Origin: Anaeramoeba flamelloides
Lineage: Eukaryota; Metamonada; Anaeramoebidae
NCBI GenBank assembly: GCA_027625915.1
Contig: JANTQA010000076.1
Coordinates: 3,163,501 to 3,227,500, forward strand
DNA: 64,000 bases
Reading direction: 5' to 3'
The translations under genes and the position numbers were made by a program. The notes beneath the pieces were generated by a model. The model was not told the DNA's origin. It was given only the letters and a program-made list of their open reading frames with translations, and searched no databases. Below are positions 1 through 18,411 of this stretch, one piece after another. How positions within the stretch are numbered: the first letter of the stretch is position 1; each line of letters opens with the position of its first letter.

Positions 1-5389
<5,389 letters not shown>

Positions 5390-5401
5390 CTATGATAATT
5401 A

Positions 5402-7438
5402 TTAAATTCTTTTTAAAAATCTTAATGCGCTTTGATTAAAAGCAGACGAATAAAAAATTTTTGGATGGTCTAATATGATCCGAAAGGTATATAATATTTT
5501 GTTTTTATAATAATTGGATTTTTCTAAATAAACTTCAATACCCTTTCTCCAAAATCTGGGGAAATTATATTTTTTACCAAAATTAGGTAATAATTTAATT
5601 AACAATTCAAAGGCCCTTCTATTTCTCCATCTCTCCTCACTGATATATTCCTGTAGCATTGATTGGAATAGTTCTGGCAAATATTTTTCAAAAATGTGGC
5701 AATTATCTAGCTGATTGACTAGCTCAATAATGGTAATATAGCATCTACTTCTTACCATTACACTTTGGTTTTTTTGACTTAAAGGTTTCCATGCAAATTT
5801 GAGCATTTGTTTCTTTTGTTGGTTGGTTATTAATTCGTATCTAGATAATAGTATGAAAAATTTTAATATCTCGACTAAAAAGGCATTTTCAATTGATTTT
5901 CTTTTTGAATATTCTTTAAAATCAAAATTTTCTTTTTTTTGATCAAATAAATATTTTTCTGAAGAATATAAATATATTGTTAAATATTCTATTAGAAATT
6001 TTTGAAAAAAAATATCACAGAATTGCTTATTAATTATTGCATTCTTTTGATCATTTTCTTTATTTATTTCATTATTCAAATTGTAATATAACATTGGGAT
6101 CATTAAATTGGTTAATACAGGAATCTTTAACACTAAATTAATCTTTGGCAAAGATAAGAATTTTAAAAAGCTGAATAACAAATCCGTTTTTTCTTTAATG
6201 GTGAAAGTTCTTGGTATTTCCTTTGAAAAAAAGTCTCTTAAAATATCGGTTTTAGAAAGGGAATCACGATGAATAAATTGTAATAACTCTAAAATCACGG
6301 GAGCAATTAACCGATCTTCCCGAATAAAATAAATGGTAAATTTGTATAATTCTTGGAATCTGGATTGCAATCGCAATGAATTTATTTTGTTACACTTTGG
6401 CAACTCATATAATGTTTTTCTGAATAGAACAAATATTTTCCTATTTTTAATAAAGCTTTTTTTTAACTTTTTTGTTAAATAAATAATTAAATCAAAGAAA
6501 GTTAAACATAATTTAAAAAAATTGGCATTATTGATTTGTGGATATTTGCTTTGATCTAATTTTTGTTTTTGTAATTGATCTTGGCCTTGTAATTGTGTTT
6601 GCTGTTGATCTTGTTTATTATTATTATTATTATTATTGCCTAAATTACTTTTTTGACAAACTTTATGAATTAAATTATCAAAATTCTTTTCACTAATTTT
6701 TTTCAAAATGCTTTCATCTTTTATTGAAAAAATTAATTTGGTAAAGGATACCATTACACTTAAATTGGTACCATTTTCAAAAAAATAATTGAAAAAATCA
6801 TCAAAATATTTTAAAAATAATTTTTTTCTTAAATGAATAATTAAATTTAAATGTAATAATTCCTCGTAACGAATTAACATTTTTAAAAAATCATGAACTT
6901 TATATTTATTTAAAGTAATATAATTAAATATTTTCAATATTAGATTCACTATATGCAAATTAAAGGTTTTTGTTTGAATACTTTTTGACGTTTGGATTCT
7001 TTTAACAAAATCATTTAATTTTTTAAATAAAACTAGTTCCCAATTGAAATGGATTTGGATTGGTGATATTTTTACCAATAATTTTATCCCCCTATAAAAT
7101 TGTAGTTGATAATTCTGCTCAAATTTCTGTTGGAACTCCCTAGTAATATTTAATATTATCTGCTTTTGAATATTTTCTGGTATTTTTTGAAATCCCATCT
7201 TAATTGCTTTATTAATTTGTTTATTATTTTTTATTATTAAAAAAATACACGAATTTATTTTTGAGATTAAGAATTTTGGATTTTGAATAGAAAACATTTT
7301 AATAAAGTTAAATAAAAAATTAATTAAAAAGATTAATTTTTTTAATTTTTTTTCCTTTTCGATGAATTCTTTAACTTTATTCAATATATTTTCAGTTAAC
7401 TCATTTAAAATAGTATTTTTTAAATCAACTGAATTGCC

Positions 7439-7522
<84 letters not shown>

Positions 7523-10500
7523 GTTAATATTAAGATTTAAATTATCATTATCATTCTCATTATTGTTATTGGAAATGTTATTACTATCATTATCATTAAT
7601 ATTATTATTACTATTACTGTCATTGTTACTATTATTAGAATTTAAATTGCCATTGTTATTTTTCTGGTAATAAATTTCAAAAAAAAATAAAATTTTATCT
7701 AACATTTCAATTTTTTCAAAATTAAATGGTTCAAAATATGAAGATTGAGATTCATTTATTTTTTTGAATAAGAAATCAATTATTTTGTTAATTAAATTTA
7801 ATTTAATTTTGTTATTTTGATCATTTGTTTTAGAATTACCATTCTTGTTATTGATGTTATTATTATTACCATTTTCACTATTATTATTGTTATTATCACT
7901 ATTATTTTGATTATTCTTATTTATAGTTGTGCTTTTTTTTTGATTAGTATTTTTATTTGAATTTGAATTTTCATCAACACTATTATTGTCTAATAATAAC
8001 TTTTCAAAAATATTTTTTAATAATTTATTTGTTCTTTTAACTTTATTGGAAAAAAATAAAGTAATTAAAAAGTTAATTATTGAATCAGAAATCGTCTCAA
8101 TTTTGATATATTTAAATAAGATTTGATTCAATAATTTTTTTGATTTATTAATAATCATTCTACTAAATTTAAATTTTGAATCAGAAATTAAAAAGAATAA
8201 GCTTCTAAAAATATTTATCAAATTTTTTTCCTTCATAATAATTTTTGGATATTTTTTAATTAATATTTTAATAATTTTACAACCAGAAATCTTTTTTGAT
8301 GAATCTTCTAAATAGCATGAATGAATACTAGATTTTAATATTTTTTCAATTAGAAATTCATAATTTAAATAACTATTTTCTTCTTCGTCATCATCATCGT
8401 CATCATTGTCATCATCATCATCATAATCTTTGTTTTCATTATTTTCATTATTTTTATTGAAATCATCGTCATTATTTCCAATTTTTGTTTTTACAATTCC
8501 ATCATTATCATGATCATTATCATTACCATTACCGTGATCATTATTTATTGGAATTAATTTGTTTAAAAAATTATCAAATAATTGAATCCCATATTTTGAA
8601 ATTTTTATATCTGTAGAAGTTATTACATCAAAGATTGAATTAATAAAAAAAAAAGGATTAATTTGATTATTTTTTAAAAACTTTTTTTCAGAATAATTTT
8701 TAAATAAAGGAACAACTTTATCAAATAGCTCATTAATTAATTTGTCACTTTTCTTTTGATAATAGAATATTGAAGCAAATATCCTTTGAAAATAAAACTC
8801 TTTAATTGTTAAAAATTTATTTGGGTTATAAATCATTAATTTTGTTGATTTGTTTCTATTATTTTTGTTATTTTTATTTCTATTATTATTATGAGTATTA
8901 TTATTTTTTTTTAAAAATGCTTTATTTGATTTTTTATTTTGATAATTATTGAAATCAATTATGATTGAACTATTATTTTTTAAATTATTTTCTGCAATTA
9001 ATTCATCTAAAAATGATTTTGCTAAAAGATATAGAAAATTAAAAGACCATTTTTGTAATTTATTTGCAATTTCTTCAGAAAAGTGTGGTATTCGCTGCGA
9101 AGGAGAAAGAAAGCTGAGTGATAATTCAATACAGTTATCTAAATTTACAACAATTGGATTTTCCTTTAAAAAGCTTAATCTTAATTTAAAAACACCATTT
9201 AAGTTTAATAAATAGCTGGAATCCAATTTATGGGTTTTCTTGGATAAAAAGTCTCTATTTTTACCGCCAAATCTACCTAAAATCTCACAGGCCAAATAGC
9301 TGATTTTTTTATTGGGCTCTAATAATGAGGTTAATGAGTTCATCAAATTTTCAAAGGTTAACGGATCTAGTGTCTGTAACAAAAAATTTGGATCAACAAT
9401 TTGAATAATTTTATTAAACTTTTTTAATGAAGTTTCTACCAATTTTGGAATTTTGGAATTTAATGCAGTAATTATGTGGCCAATATATAATGATAAATGG
9501 GAATGCAAAAAGGGCAAATTAAATGGTAATTCGATACACAATGCAGAAATTTCAATTTTTGATTTTTTTAAATGTAATAAATCATATTTACTTTTGGAAA
9601 ATAATTCTAAGAGAGGTATTACATATGGCAACAATTCAAATTTTATTTTATTTGGATGTCTATTAATTAACAAAATCGCCCAGTTTAACAGGGTAAGAAA
9701 GGTTAACGGCTTTTCACACTTTTTAATTTTCTTAATACAAATATTGATTAATTTTGAAAAATAATTATCCAATAGTTTGGTAAAGTGCTGCTCATTAATA
9801 TTCCCACTATTTTTACTCTGCAATATTAAACTATCAATTGCCCTTTTAATATATTCAAAGGTAGAATAAATTACAGATATTTCCTCCCCCGTGGAGTCAT
9901 CACCCAGTTTGGGTAATTTGGTTAGTAGCAATTGTAATAATAAATTTAAAATAGATAATGAAGAATATGGCGGATTCAAAAAATGTGTAAAAATGTATGA
10001 AATGGAATCCGTTTTTTGTATTGACTGAAATAAAAAATCCATATTGTTTTTAAATATTTTGATCATAGAGTTCGAATCAATTAAACTAAACAGATTCGTA
10101 AAAATTACACCCAATTCTCTTCCTGGCTTTAATAATACAAAACATTTGATCACTCTTTTAAATAATCGTTCAAATAAAGTAATTTGTTCTGGTGGCAAAA
10201 TAAATGTAATCATATTTTTTGATGATGATACAATCGGGAAATAATACCATCTATCCTTGATTATTTTATTATTGTTATCATTAATTGCCTGTTTATTATT
10301 TGTGTTATTGTCACCTTTGCTGTAATTATTTCTACGTTTATTTAAAGTTGATCCACTTTCTTTATATTTAATTATTTTATGAATTTCCGTTTGGATTTTT
10401 AATAAACTTGATAACAATTCTTTGAATAATGATAAACAGTCTTTTAAAGAGTCTTGTTTATTTTGACGAATTAATCCAAAATCAATTCGTTCATTCCAAT

Positions 10501-12277
10501 TTTCAATAAAATTCAGATCTTCTTCAGATAATTTTTTTTGTTTTTGCTTTTGCTTTTGCTTTTGCTTTTGTTTTTGTTTTGTATTTTCATTTTTTAATTC
10601 TTTTTCAATTTCAATTTCAATTCCTTGATCCTTTTCCCTTTCCTTTTCCTTTTCCTTTTCTTTCCCCGCTTTCTTTTTCTTTTCCTTTTTCGTTCCCATT
10701 TCTTTTTTCTGTTTTTTTATTTGTAAATTTTTTTTTTGAATTTTTTTTTGATTGATTTCCAAATTAAATTTTCGAAAATTAAAATTAATTTTCTTTTCTT
10801 TATTTTCCTTTTCTTTAATTACAATTATTTGTTTTTTCAAAATCGAAAATTTATCTATAAATGAGATAAATAATCTATGTAAAAATTGTAAGGAATTATC
10901 TGGATCTTGTACTTGGAAATTGTTTAAAATTTTAAAAGTCAATTTTGGTGATAAAATTTGGGTTTTTATTGGAACCAAATGATTGTGCAGATTCTTGCAA
11001 ATGATTTTAATTAATTGGCGATGCTGAGTGTTTGTAAACTGTGAATTAATTTTATGAAAAAATAATGATAAAAATTTAAATGCTCTTGGCACTAACGGAA
11101 GACACAATTGACTCGACGTACCAAATAAAATGTCTTCGTCTAATAATTCATCAAGATATTTGATCAATTCAATATACTTTTCTGTTTTGGCGATTTTGGT
11201 TAATATCTTGATAATTTTTCTTCTTAATTCAATACTATCAGACGGACACGTTTTCAATAGCAAGACTACCTTTTCAACAACCTCTTTATCAAATGTTTTG
11301 ATCCGAACGTTGCTTTCCTGTTCATTCCAATCATCAATTGAATTATCTCGGTGAACCATAAAAAATAATTTTAAGAATTTTATTTGAATGCTGATGGCCT
11401 CATAATAAAATGGTTTATTTTTTTTAATATTGATTGGTTCCAATTTAAAGATTTTTGGAATGGTGTCCAATAGAATTTGTTTAATTTTCAATTTGATACT
11501 TTTTTGTGTAGTTTTTCGATAAATTGTCTTGATACTATTTCGAGTTACGGAGAGGGTTTCTGGTGTCTCAAGAAATTTTAGAAAGACTGTTTGGTTTTTT
11601 TCTTCTTCCCTTTGAAGATTAATTTGTCCATTTTGATTTTTGTTGTTGTTGTTGGTGGTGGTGGTGGTGTTAAATAATATATTGCTATTCTTGGAAGTGT
11701 TATAATTTAATAATTGTTGTTGTTGTTGTTGTTGTTGTTGTTCTTGTTGATTAAAATTTGTTTGTTGTGGTATTTCGAATGTTAGGATGGATGAAATAAA
11801 ATTTTGTATCATGATTTTCACAATGTCCAGATAACTATCAAACACAGATTCAAGTAATTTAGGAAAGGCTGAAACCAGCAAATTCACAACTTGTAAAGAC
11901 AAAACACCATTGCTTTTGTTTTCAATTTTTAATGAATACAAGCAGATTTTGACAATGTGGATAATTCCATTAATCACAAGCCGTTGTTGTTGCTTTTGTT
12001 TTTCGTGCTTTATCAAAACAGAAAAATCAGGGTTCAGGATTAAATTCCGAAAGCAAACAAACGCTAATTTCCGAAGAGTATTTGTTTTTGTTGTTTCGTT
12101 TGTTGGTGGGTACTTGTTCAAGACACTTAAGACCGTTGGTAAGGTTTCTCGGAAAAAAATATCTAATTGTTTGCTTGTGCTGATTTGATCAACAGTTTTG
12201 CAAATCTTTATAAGTGAACGAATTCGATCACCAACAGATTGGCTTCCAGAAAACATATGAGTTAATTCAAATAACAT
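5402..12277 (-). CDS. TRRAP/TRA1: TRRAP/Tra1, N-terminal HEAT-repeat part (first reading frame)
   Basis: TRRAP/Tra1 is the giant PIKK-like scaffold of SAGA- and NuA4-type histone acetyltransferase complexes, where it binds activators in the nucleus. This frame encodes about 2290 residues of helical HEAT-type sequence broken by Asn runs and Lys/Glu-rich inserts. A recognisable Tra1 signature is the LGRFGGKNRDFL stretch (compare LGKFGG-NR in animal TRRAP). The open frame could begin upstream at a TTG at 12319, but the first ATG is at 12277 after an A-rich leader, so I start there. The frame ends with TAA at 5402-5404, while homology continues at once in the +1 frame (1-5389), so this is the first part of one gene. 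The identification leans on the downstream FAT region. Divergence is high and no search was run. Confidence 0.85.
7441..7522 (-). repeat. Long ATT/AAT tract coding for poly-Asn
   Basis: About 27 uninterrupted AAT codons (in TRRAP sense) lie in a low-complexity insert of the HEAT region. Shorter relatives lie at about 660-800 and 5155-5190. They sit between conserved helices and are probably disordered loops. Confidence 0.85.
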
Positions 12278-12620
12278 TTTTTGTTTTTTTGTTTTTGAAG
12301 CGGCTTTACAGTTGCACAAGAAGAATAATTCAAGTTACTTTTTGGTCTTGAAACAGTGAAGCAAAAAAAAAGATTAAAAAATACTTTCTTTTTTTTTTTG
12401 TTTTTGTTTGAGTTTTTTGTTTTTCGTTCTTTGTTCTTTGTTCTTTGTTTTTGTCTGTTGAAGAGTAAGGAAAAAAAGAGCAAAAGAAAAATAAATAAAA
12501 AAAAAAAAAGAAAAGATTCAAGAATAAAAAAATGAAATTATGTAACAAATTAAAGGAATATTTTTTTTTTGTTTTTTTTTTTGTTTTAATTTTTTTTTTT
12601 TAATGTTGTAATTTTGTTTT
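12278..12620 (-). promoter_or_regulatory. TRRAP 5' leader and likely promoter region
   Basis: Upstream of the TRRAP ATG, the sense strand carries an A-rich leader with a short tandem AACAAAG-type repeat (plus-strand 12419-12450, CTTTGTT units) and alternating long A and T tracts up to about 12620. No TATA box or initiator can be assigned with confidence because the whole region is A/T-rich. The call rests on position and composition only. Confidence 0.35.
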
Positions 12621-14999
12621 ATAATTTTTATCCAAGTTTGAGTGAGTAAATTAATACAATATCTTTTATTCATCTAATTTAAGGTGACAGTTCAACAAAA
12701 TATAGAGTCCCTTTTTCGAAATGAGTAAGAGCTTTTTATTTTAAAAACCTCTACTAACATAAATCAGAGTAATCTTCAAAAAAAATTGATATCTATTATT
12801 TGAAATCTTTTTAGATCTCGTCGAGCTTAGTGGAGCTATTTTTTTTGTACAACTCTCAATATAATTCGGATTCACTTTTTTAAATTGAATTTTTTTCTCA
12901 TAAAACGTTAAATAATTTATAAGAAAAATATTGAGAATTGAAAAGAAATTTCTGAAAAAGTCAAAGATGCTTTAAAGATTTTTTTTTTAATAAATTTCTT
13001 TAAGGGACTATTCTCTATTATTATTTTTTTTTAACCAATTTCTAAATAAGGTTTTCTTATTGAGAAATATGTTTAATATTGAAAATAAAAAGTGTTTTTC
13101 AAATCTAAGTAATTGGCAAAAAATTTACTCAATCTCTATTAAATTTTGAGAAAAAAATTTGATAGGGATTAGTCCCTTAAGGTTGGTATTCTCTTGGAGT
13201 GTTATTGACGATAAAGTTTTTCATAACCTTTTTTTTTTTTGAGAATAGATCAATCAAGGTGAGTTCAATTGTTTAATAAATCGTTCAAAAACACAATTTT
13301 TAACTTTATCCTTTGAGAAAAAAAAGTAAAACAAAGATTAAAAAAAGTGAAACACTGTTTTAAATTGAGAAAATTAATAGATCCGGAAAATGAAAATAAA
13401 GTTCAATTACTCAAAATCAAATTTGATATTTTTGGACAAAATTGAGGATTTAACACAATAACAGTTTTTTTAATACTATCTTTTGTGATGGGTTTTTCTT
13501 TGAATGATCAATTATTGAAAAAAAATTTTTATAAAAAAATTGACTATTATGAAGGATCTTCAAAATAACTCCAACAACAATTTCGATAATCAAATTAGAT
13601 TTTTTTTTTTTTGTTGATTTGATTAAAAATGATAAAATGGATTATTTTTTGAAGTTAATTTGTTAATTCTATTTATTGATTTCCCTTTTTGTTTTCAGTT
13701 TTCTGTGATTCTATCAATGTTCTCAGTTAAAACTGTATCCAACCTTTTTTCCCTCTTTCAGTTTTCTTTTATAAGAGATTATATCATTTTTTATTTTTTA
13801 TGTTTTTCTTAGCATTACCAAAAATTTGATTTAACTTGACAAAGTTTTTTTGGGTTGAATAACAAAGACAAAGTACCAAAAGGTAAATATGTACACAATA
13901 TTCAAATAGTTCTAAAAAAGGTAGAAAGAAATTTTGGGAATAATTAGGAAACTAAATTGAAAATAGATTTAACTTCTCCAAAGAATGAGATACATAAAAT
14001 TTAAAATATTTTGGTATATATTTTGTCATTGAAAAATTGTACCAAGATAATTTAGGATGTTCTTCCCCAAAGAATCTTTCTGATACACTAACAAAAACAT
14101 AACTTTTCAATTATTTAATATTCATAAGATCTTTTTCAAAAGATTAAAATAAATTATTTTTAAGTTATTTTGTTCTGCTTTAAAACCATTAGAAAAATTC
14201 GTTTATCATAAAGATCAATAACTGTTTTTTCTTCTTTTTTTAATTATTGAATAAGGACAGAATATCATGCCTAAAATGAAGGGAAAGTTTTAGAAGCAAT
14301 TTGAAAAGATAAATAAACTATGCAAAATTCAAACATGAAACAATCATTACAGTTGTACCAATTACCCCTTAATAATTTACCAATATATATATATATATAT
14401 ATATAAATATACATATATTATTTTCATCTTTTAAAAGTGTTTTACATGAAATTGAAAAATCAATATCATATAGTAGTTCGTAGTGCCTGCCTTTTTAAAA
14501 ATCTCTAGTTTAGAAAAAAAAGGCCAGGTTTTTCGGGTAAAAAATTCCAATAAACCTATGAATGAAATTTGGTTTCATTCCACTTGCTGATTTTTACTTT
14601 GGTAGACAATAAACAATAGTTTTGAAAACATGCTGTACTCATCTAATAAAACATACATAGTGAATAAAAAATGCTTTTGATACCTATCCCATTTTGGAGG
14701 TTTTCTTTAACTCAACAGAATCAAGTGAAACGCATGATTTTATTCAATTCCTTTAAACTTGAGAAAACCTTACAATTTTGCCCCAGATTTTGTGGGAATT
14801 CCAAAAGAATAGAGTATTGTCCTCTAGATTTTCCCCAATTCCTGTTACTTCTAGAAAAACTAATGAAAGTATCCTTCAAGTGTTGTAGTTTACATAGGTT
14901 TTTGTAGTTTTCAAATGAAACAAAAATATAATAAATTTTTTTTTTTACTTTCAAAAAGAAAAATAAACATTCTCTATTTTCCAAAATTCAAAAAAAAAA

Positions 15000-15280
15000 A
15001 AGTAAAATCTTTGATTTTTCTTAATTCTTTTAAATTTTAGAAAATGTAACCACAGTTTTTTCGATTTGAGAAATAAAACGAAAATTTATAACATTGTCCT
15101 TTTATTTCAGAAATAAAAAAAAATAAAAACCCAAATAAAGTGTCTTCAAAGTGCTCATGGGCACCTTCAAGTGCCGTAGAGTATAAAAATTTTATTTAAT
15201 TTTCTGTTTATTTCCCAATTTAAAAGAAACATAACAGAAAATCAAAGAAAATGATAACTTTTTCTATTTAAATCAAAGAA
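15000..15280. repeat. Palindromic-module repeat fragments (family P)
   Basis: This stretch contains half of the P1 palindrome (GTAAAATC next to AATTCTTTTAAATT), the linker signature GTGCCGTAGAGT (reverse complement of ACTCTACGGCAC) and an arm of the P2 module (TTTCTGTTTATTT and its neighbours). Full copies of these modules are found at 23.0-24.3 kb. This copy is degenerate. Confidence 0.55.
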
Positions 15281-15694
15281 TAATTCTTTGTTAAATCAAT
15301 TGATTTATACACCATTTTAAAAATATTGATTAAATTTGAAAAACTTTTGGTATTTATTTTTAGCACCATTTAACTTGGTATTCAAAATATTTCAAATTTT
15401 TTAAAATTAAATATAAAAAAAAATATTGATAAAAAGGTATTTTCGAACTTAAATTATAGAATCTCTTGAAAAATATTACTTGACCCAAGCCCTTTTATGG
15501 ATAAATAATATTTATTATCAGTGAATTTATCAAAAAGTGAAAAATTTTTCATAATGATCAATTTATTTTAAAGGCAATCATTTGAATTTTGTTGACTATT
15601 TTTTTTCTATTTTATTCGTGAAAGATGTTTAATATTGAAACCATAACTTGCTTAATCCCATGAAAACGGAGAATATTGTTATATACATACATAA

Positions 15695-15755
<61 letters not shown>

Positions 15756-15959
15756 TAATTTAGAATCTCTTTATATCCTTCAAACAAATGAAATAATTAA
15801 ATAAATTCTCAATTATTTTTGACATAAAATTACTTACATTTTTTTCGAATTATTGTTGAAAGGTGATTCAAAAACAATTTCTCTAGTTTACAGTTATGTT
15901 TTTTTGTTAATTTGAGAAATAAACGAGAAAATTAAATAATTTTCAATCTATTTTTCAAA

Positions 15960-16200
15960 TTAAAAAAAACCACCGTTAGCTTTTCCAGAATTTAAAAGAA
16001 TTGAGTAAAATCAGAGAAAGTATCTATTTTTTTCGAATTTTGGAAAATTTTGGCACTTTTCAGACATTTTACGACACATTTAGGCACTCTACTGACACTT
16101 TTTTCCATAAATTTAGATGTTAGAGTAAAATATTTGATTTTTCTACATTCCTAAAAGTTCCGGAAAATATAGACACTCATTGGAGTACAGAAACTCTAAA
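15960..16200. repeat. Palindromic-module repeat fragments (family P)
   Basis: A half-palindrome TTTTCCAGAATTTAAAAG followed by a GAGTAAAATC end, then GGCACTTTT and TAGGCACTCTACTGACACTT linkers as in the arrays at 19.8 and 23.2 kb. The second arm is largely decayed. Confidence 0.5.
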
Positions 16201-17344
16201 ATTGTTTTTCAAGTTTTTTAATTTAGCTATAATTTAGGTAAGATTATAACTCAAAAAATATATTTTCTTTAAAAAATGTAAAAAATAGAAAATTTTTTCT
16301 TAACAAAGACAAAGAAAATGAGAAAGAAAAGCCTGGAATTAAAGAAAATATAAAATTTATAATAAAAAAGTAAAAACCCATTGAAAAGTTTAATTGAGCA
16401 CCCTAAATGTTAAGTGGGATAGAGGTTGTTTCCATATATTATTTTAGATCATCCCCGAAAAAAAGCGTACTAATAAAATTATAAAGAAAATTAAAGATCA
16501 AAATTTTTTATTTTAATTTCATAAAAAAGGTTCTAAAATTATTTTAATTAACTGTTTTATTTATTTTTTTTTTTAATAATTTTGCCTAATTAATTAATCA
16601 TCTTTTTTGATTTCTTAAAAAATTATTTTCAGATATTACTTATAATTTTATTTATAATTTAAAAAATAAATAAAATATTACAACCAAATTTAGAAACAAA
16701 AGATTTTTCACCCACAAAACTTTATTATTCAAAAAAAATTCAAAAATAAACACATCTTACAAAAAAATAAAATTGAAAAAAAAAAAAAAAAAAGAGAATG
16801 AAACAAGAAAAAGAACAAAATGATAAAATAAAATATTTAAAAAGAAAAAAGATATCTCATAGATTTAGAACATTATTTAAAATACAAATGGAAAAAAGGA
16901 AATCTAAAAGACAAAAAAAAGCATTAGAAATAAATTAATAAAATACTATCAAAATAACTTTTGGAATTTTTCAAAAAAAAAAAAAAAATAAATAAATCAA
17001 TTTTCAAATTTTTATAAGTTACACAAAGAAAAATTAAAATGAGATTTCATTCAAACTTTTAATTCTTATTTTTTAATTGATATTATTGTTTTACCTTTCA
17101 AGATTTTTCAAGTAAAATATAATAAGAATTTGAATAATAAAAAAGAATATTAAATATCTTTTTGATATTGTTTCTCTTCAAGTCAAATTCATTTCAATAA
17201 ACACTAATGTTTAAAATTAAAAAAAAAAAATAAAACAATCAATTTTAATAAGCAAAGAATATCAATTAAAAAAAAAGCAGAAAATATTGTATATTGATCT
17301 CGAAACATCAACAAAAAAATAATATAAAATATTTTTTTAAAAAA

Positions 17345-18190
17345 GTAAGAAAGAGGACATTCAATTCCCAATTAAAATGGTTTAGAATATATAATTTTGA
17401 AAACAATTGTGTAGGTTTCGAAGTGTAGTCCTTTGGCATCTTTTTCAAATCTCCAAGATTTTTTTTTCTTTTTTTCATATTCTAAAAAGATTCCTTTTTA
17501 CTGAAAGAATATTTCAAAACCCATACTTTTGTTAAATATTGAGAATTATAAAATACCCATATATTAGATTAAATCAAATTAGATTGATTTTGTATTGAAA
17601 GAAAATAATTTGTTTTAAATTAAATAAATTTAACCCTTTGGAAATATAAACTATAAAAAGATAATTTACTTTTATGTAAATTCTGAAATTTAGTTAACTG
17701 TTTAATTTTTAAACATGTATTTTATTTTTTAGAAAATGAGTATTCTTTTGATGCATTTTTTCGTTTGATTTTTTTAATTTGAGAATGCTTTTTAATTTTT
17801 TTTTTTTAATTGAATTTTTTTCTGTTGAGAATCCTTTGTATATTTTTTTTCTAAATTTGAGATTCCATTTTTTGTTATTGAGATGTTGTAAAACTTTTTT
17901 TGCTATTTGAATTTTTTGTTTTGAAGATCCTTTGAATTTTATTTTTATACCTATAAATTGAGACATTGTGAATTGTTTTTTTTTCTTAATTTGAATTTTT
18001 TGTTAATTTGTTTTTTGATTTTTTTTTTTATTTGACTTTTTTGTCAATAAGATACTGTATTTGTTTTTTAGTCATTTGAATTTTTCCAACCAAAAGAATT
18101 TCAATTTTACATGATCCATTTTTGGTGACAAAGCCACTCATTGAAGTATGGAGTAAATCCTTGATAAGTAACTAGAACCTTAAAATCAAA
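17345..18190 (-). repeat. Interspersed repeat E, copy A (inverted relative to copy B)
   Basis: Read on the minus strand this block matches 21130-21812 on the plus strand over nearly its whole length. Shared landmarks in order include AAGGTTCTAG, CTCCATACTTCAATGAGTG, AATAAGATACTG, GAGAATGCTTTTTAA, TTTAACCCTTTGGAAAT and ACACAATTGTTTTCAAAA (some given in reverse complement). It lies just downstream of the PRP19 stop. It encodes nothing recognisable. Just outside it, at 18226-18241, is a motif resembling the hAT terminal repeat (TGTGCCCTTTAATTTG). Confidence 0.8.
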
Positions 18191-18294
18191 AATTAAGAAA
18201 GGAATTTTTTCAATTACAAAATTGATGTGCCCTTTAATTTGGGAAAAAGTTTATTTATTGAAAAAAGAATAATTTAAAATTATATCAAAAAGAA

Positions 18295-18328
18295 AATCAA
18301 AGAAAAGAAAAGTAAAGAAAAGAAAAAA

Positions 18329-18360
<32 letters not shown>

Positions 18361-18366
18361 AAAAGG
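18295..18366 (-). terminator. U-rich tract downstream of PRP19 stop
   Basis: In the PRP19 mRNA sense this is a long pyrimidine, mostly T, run starting roughly 45 nt after the stop codon. Similar tracts follow the other gene ends in this window (USP, ChAPs and GOST genes), so it may take part in 3' end formation. In such an A/T-rich genome this could be chance. Confidence 0.3.
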
Positions 18367-18411
18367 AAGAAAAAAACAAAATCTAAAAATGCGAATCAAA
18401 GCCCCATACAA

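Larger units (their letters stand above)
12620..17340. other. Gene-free A/T-rich spacer between TRRAP and PRP19
   Basis: No conserved coding frame is visible. The short frames at 14671-14984 on both strands overlap each other and show no family resemblance. The region holds AT microsatellites (14383-14403 and TA/TACATA units at 15680-15755), palindromic-module fragments at about 15000-15280 and 15960-16200, and poly-A tracts. It lies upstream of TRRAP and downstream of PRP19, both on the minus strand. Part of it could be an unrecognised intron or UTR. Confidence 0.6.

Noticed and set aside
5402-12277. Stop-codon reassignment as an explanation of the TRRAP break
   Set aside because: Reading through TAA at 5402 meets further stops in the same frame at once, and other genes here use TAA and TGA as normal stops.
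12277-12319. TRRAP starting at 12319 and ChAPs starting at 43352
   Set aside because: Both upstream starts are TTG codons; ATG codons follow at 12277 and 43349.
14671-14984. Short overlapping frames on both strands
   Set aside because: They mirror each other, have no family features and lie in repeat-bearing spacer.
17709-17966. Lys-rich 85-codon frame, and the similar frames at 21207-21452 and 21319-21570
   Set aside because: They fall inside inverted copies of repeat E and arise from its A-rich tandem segments.
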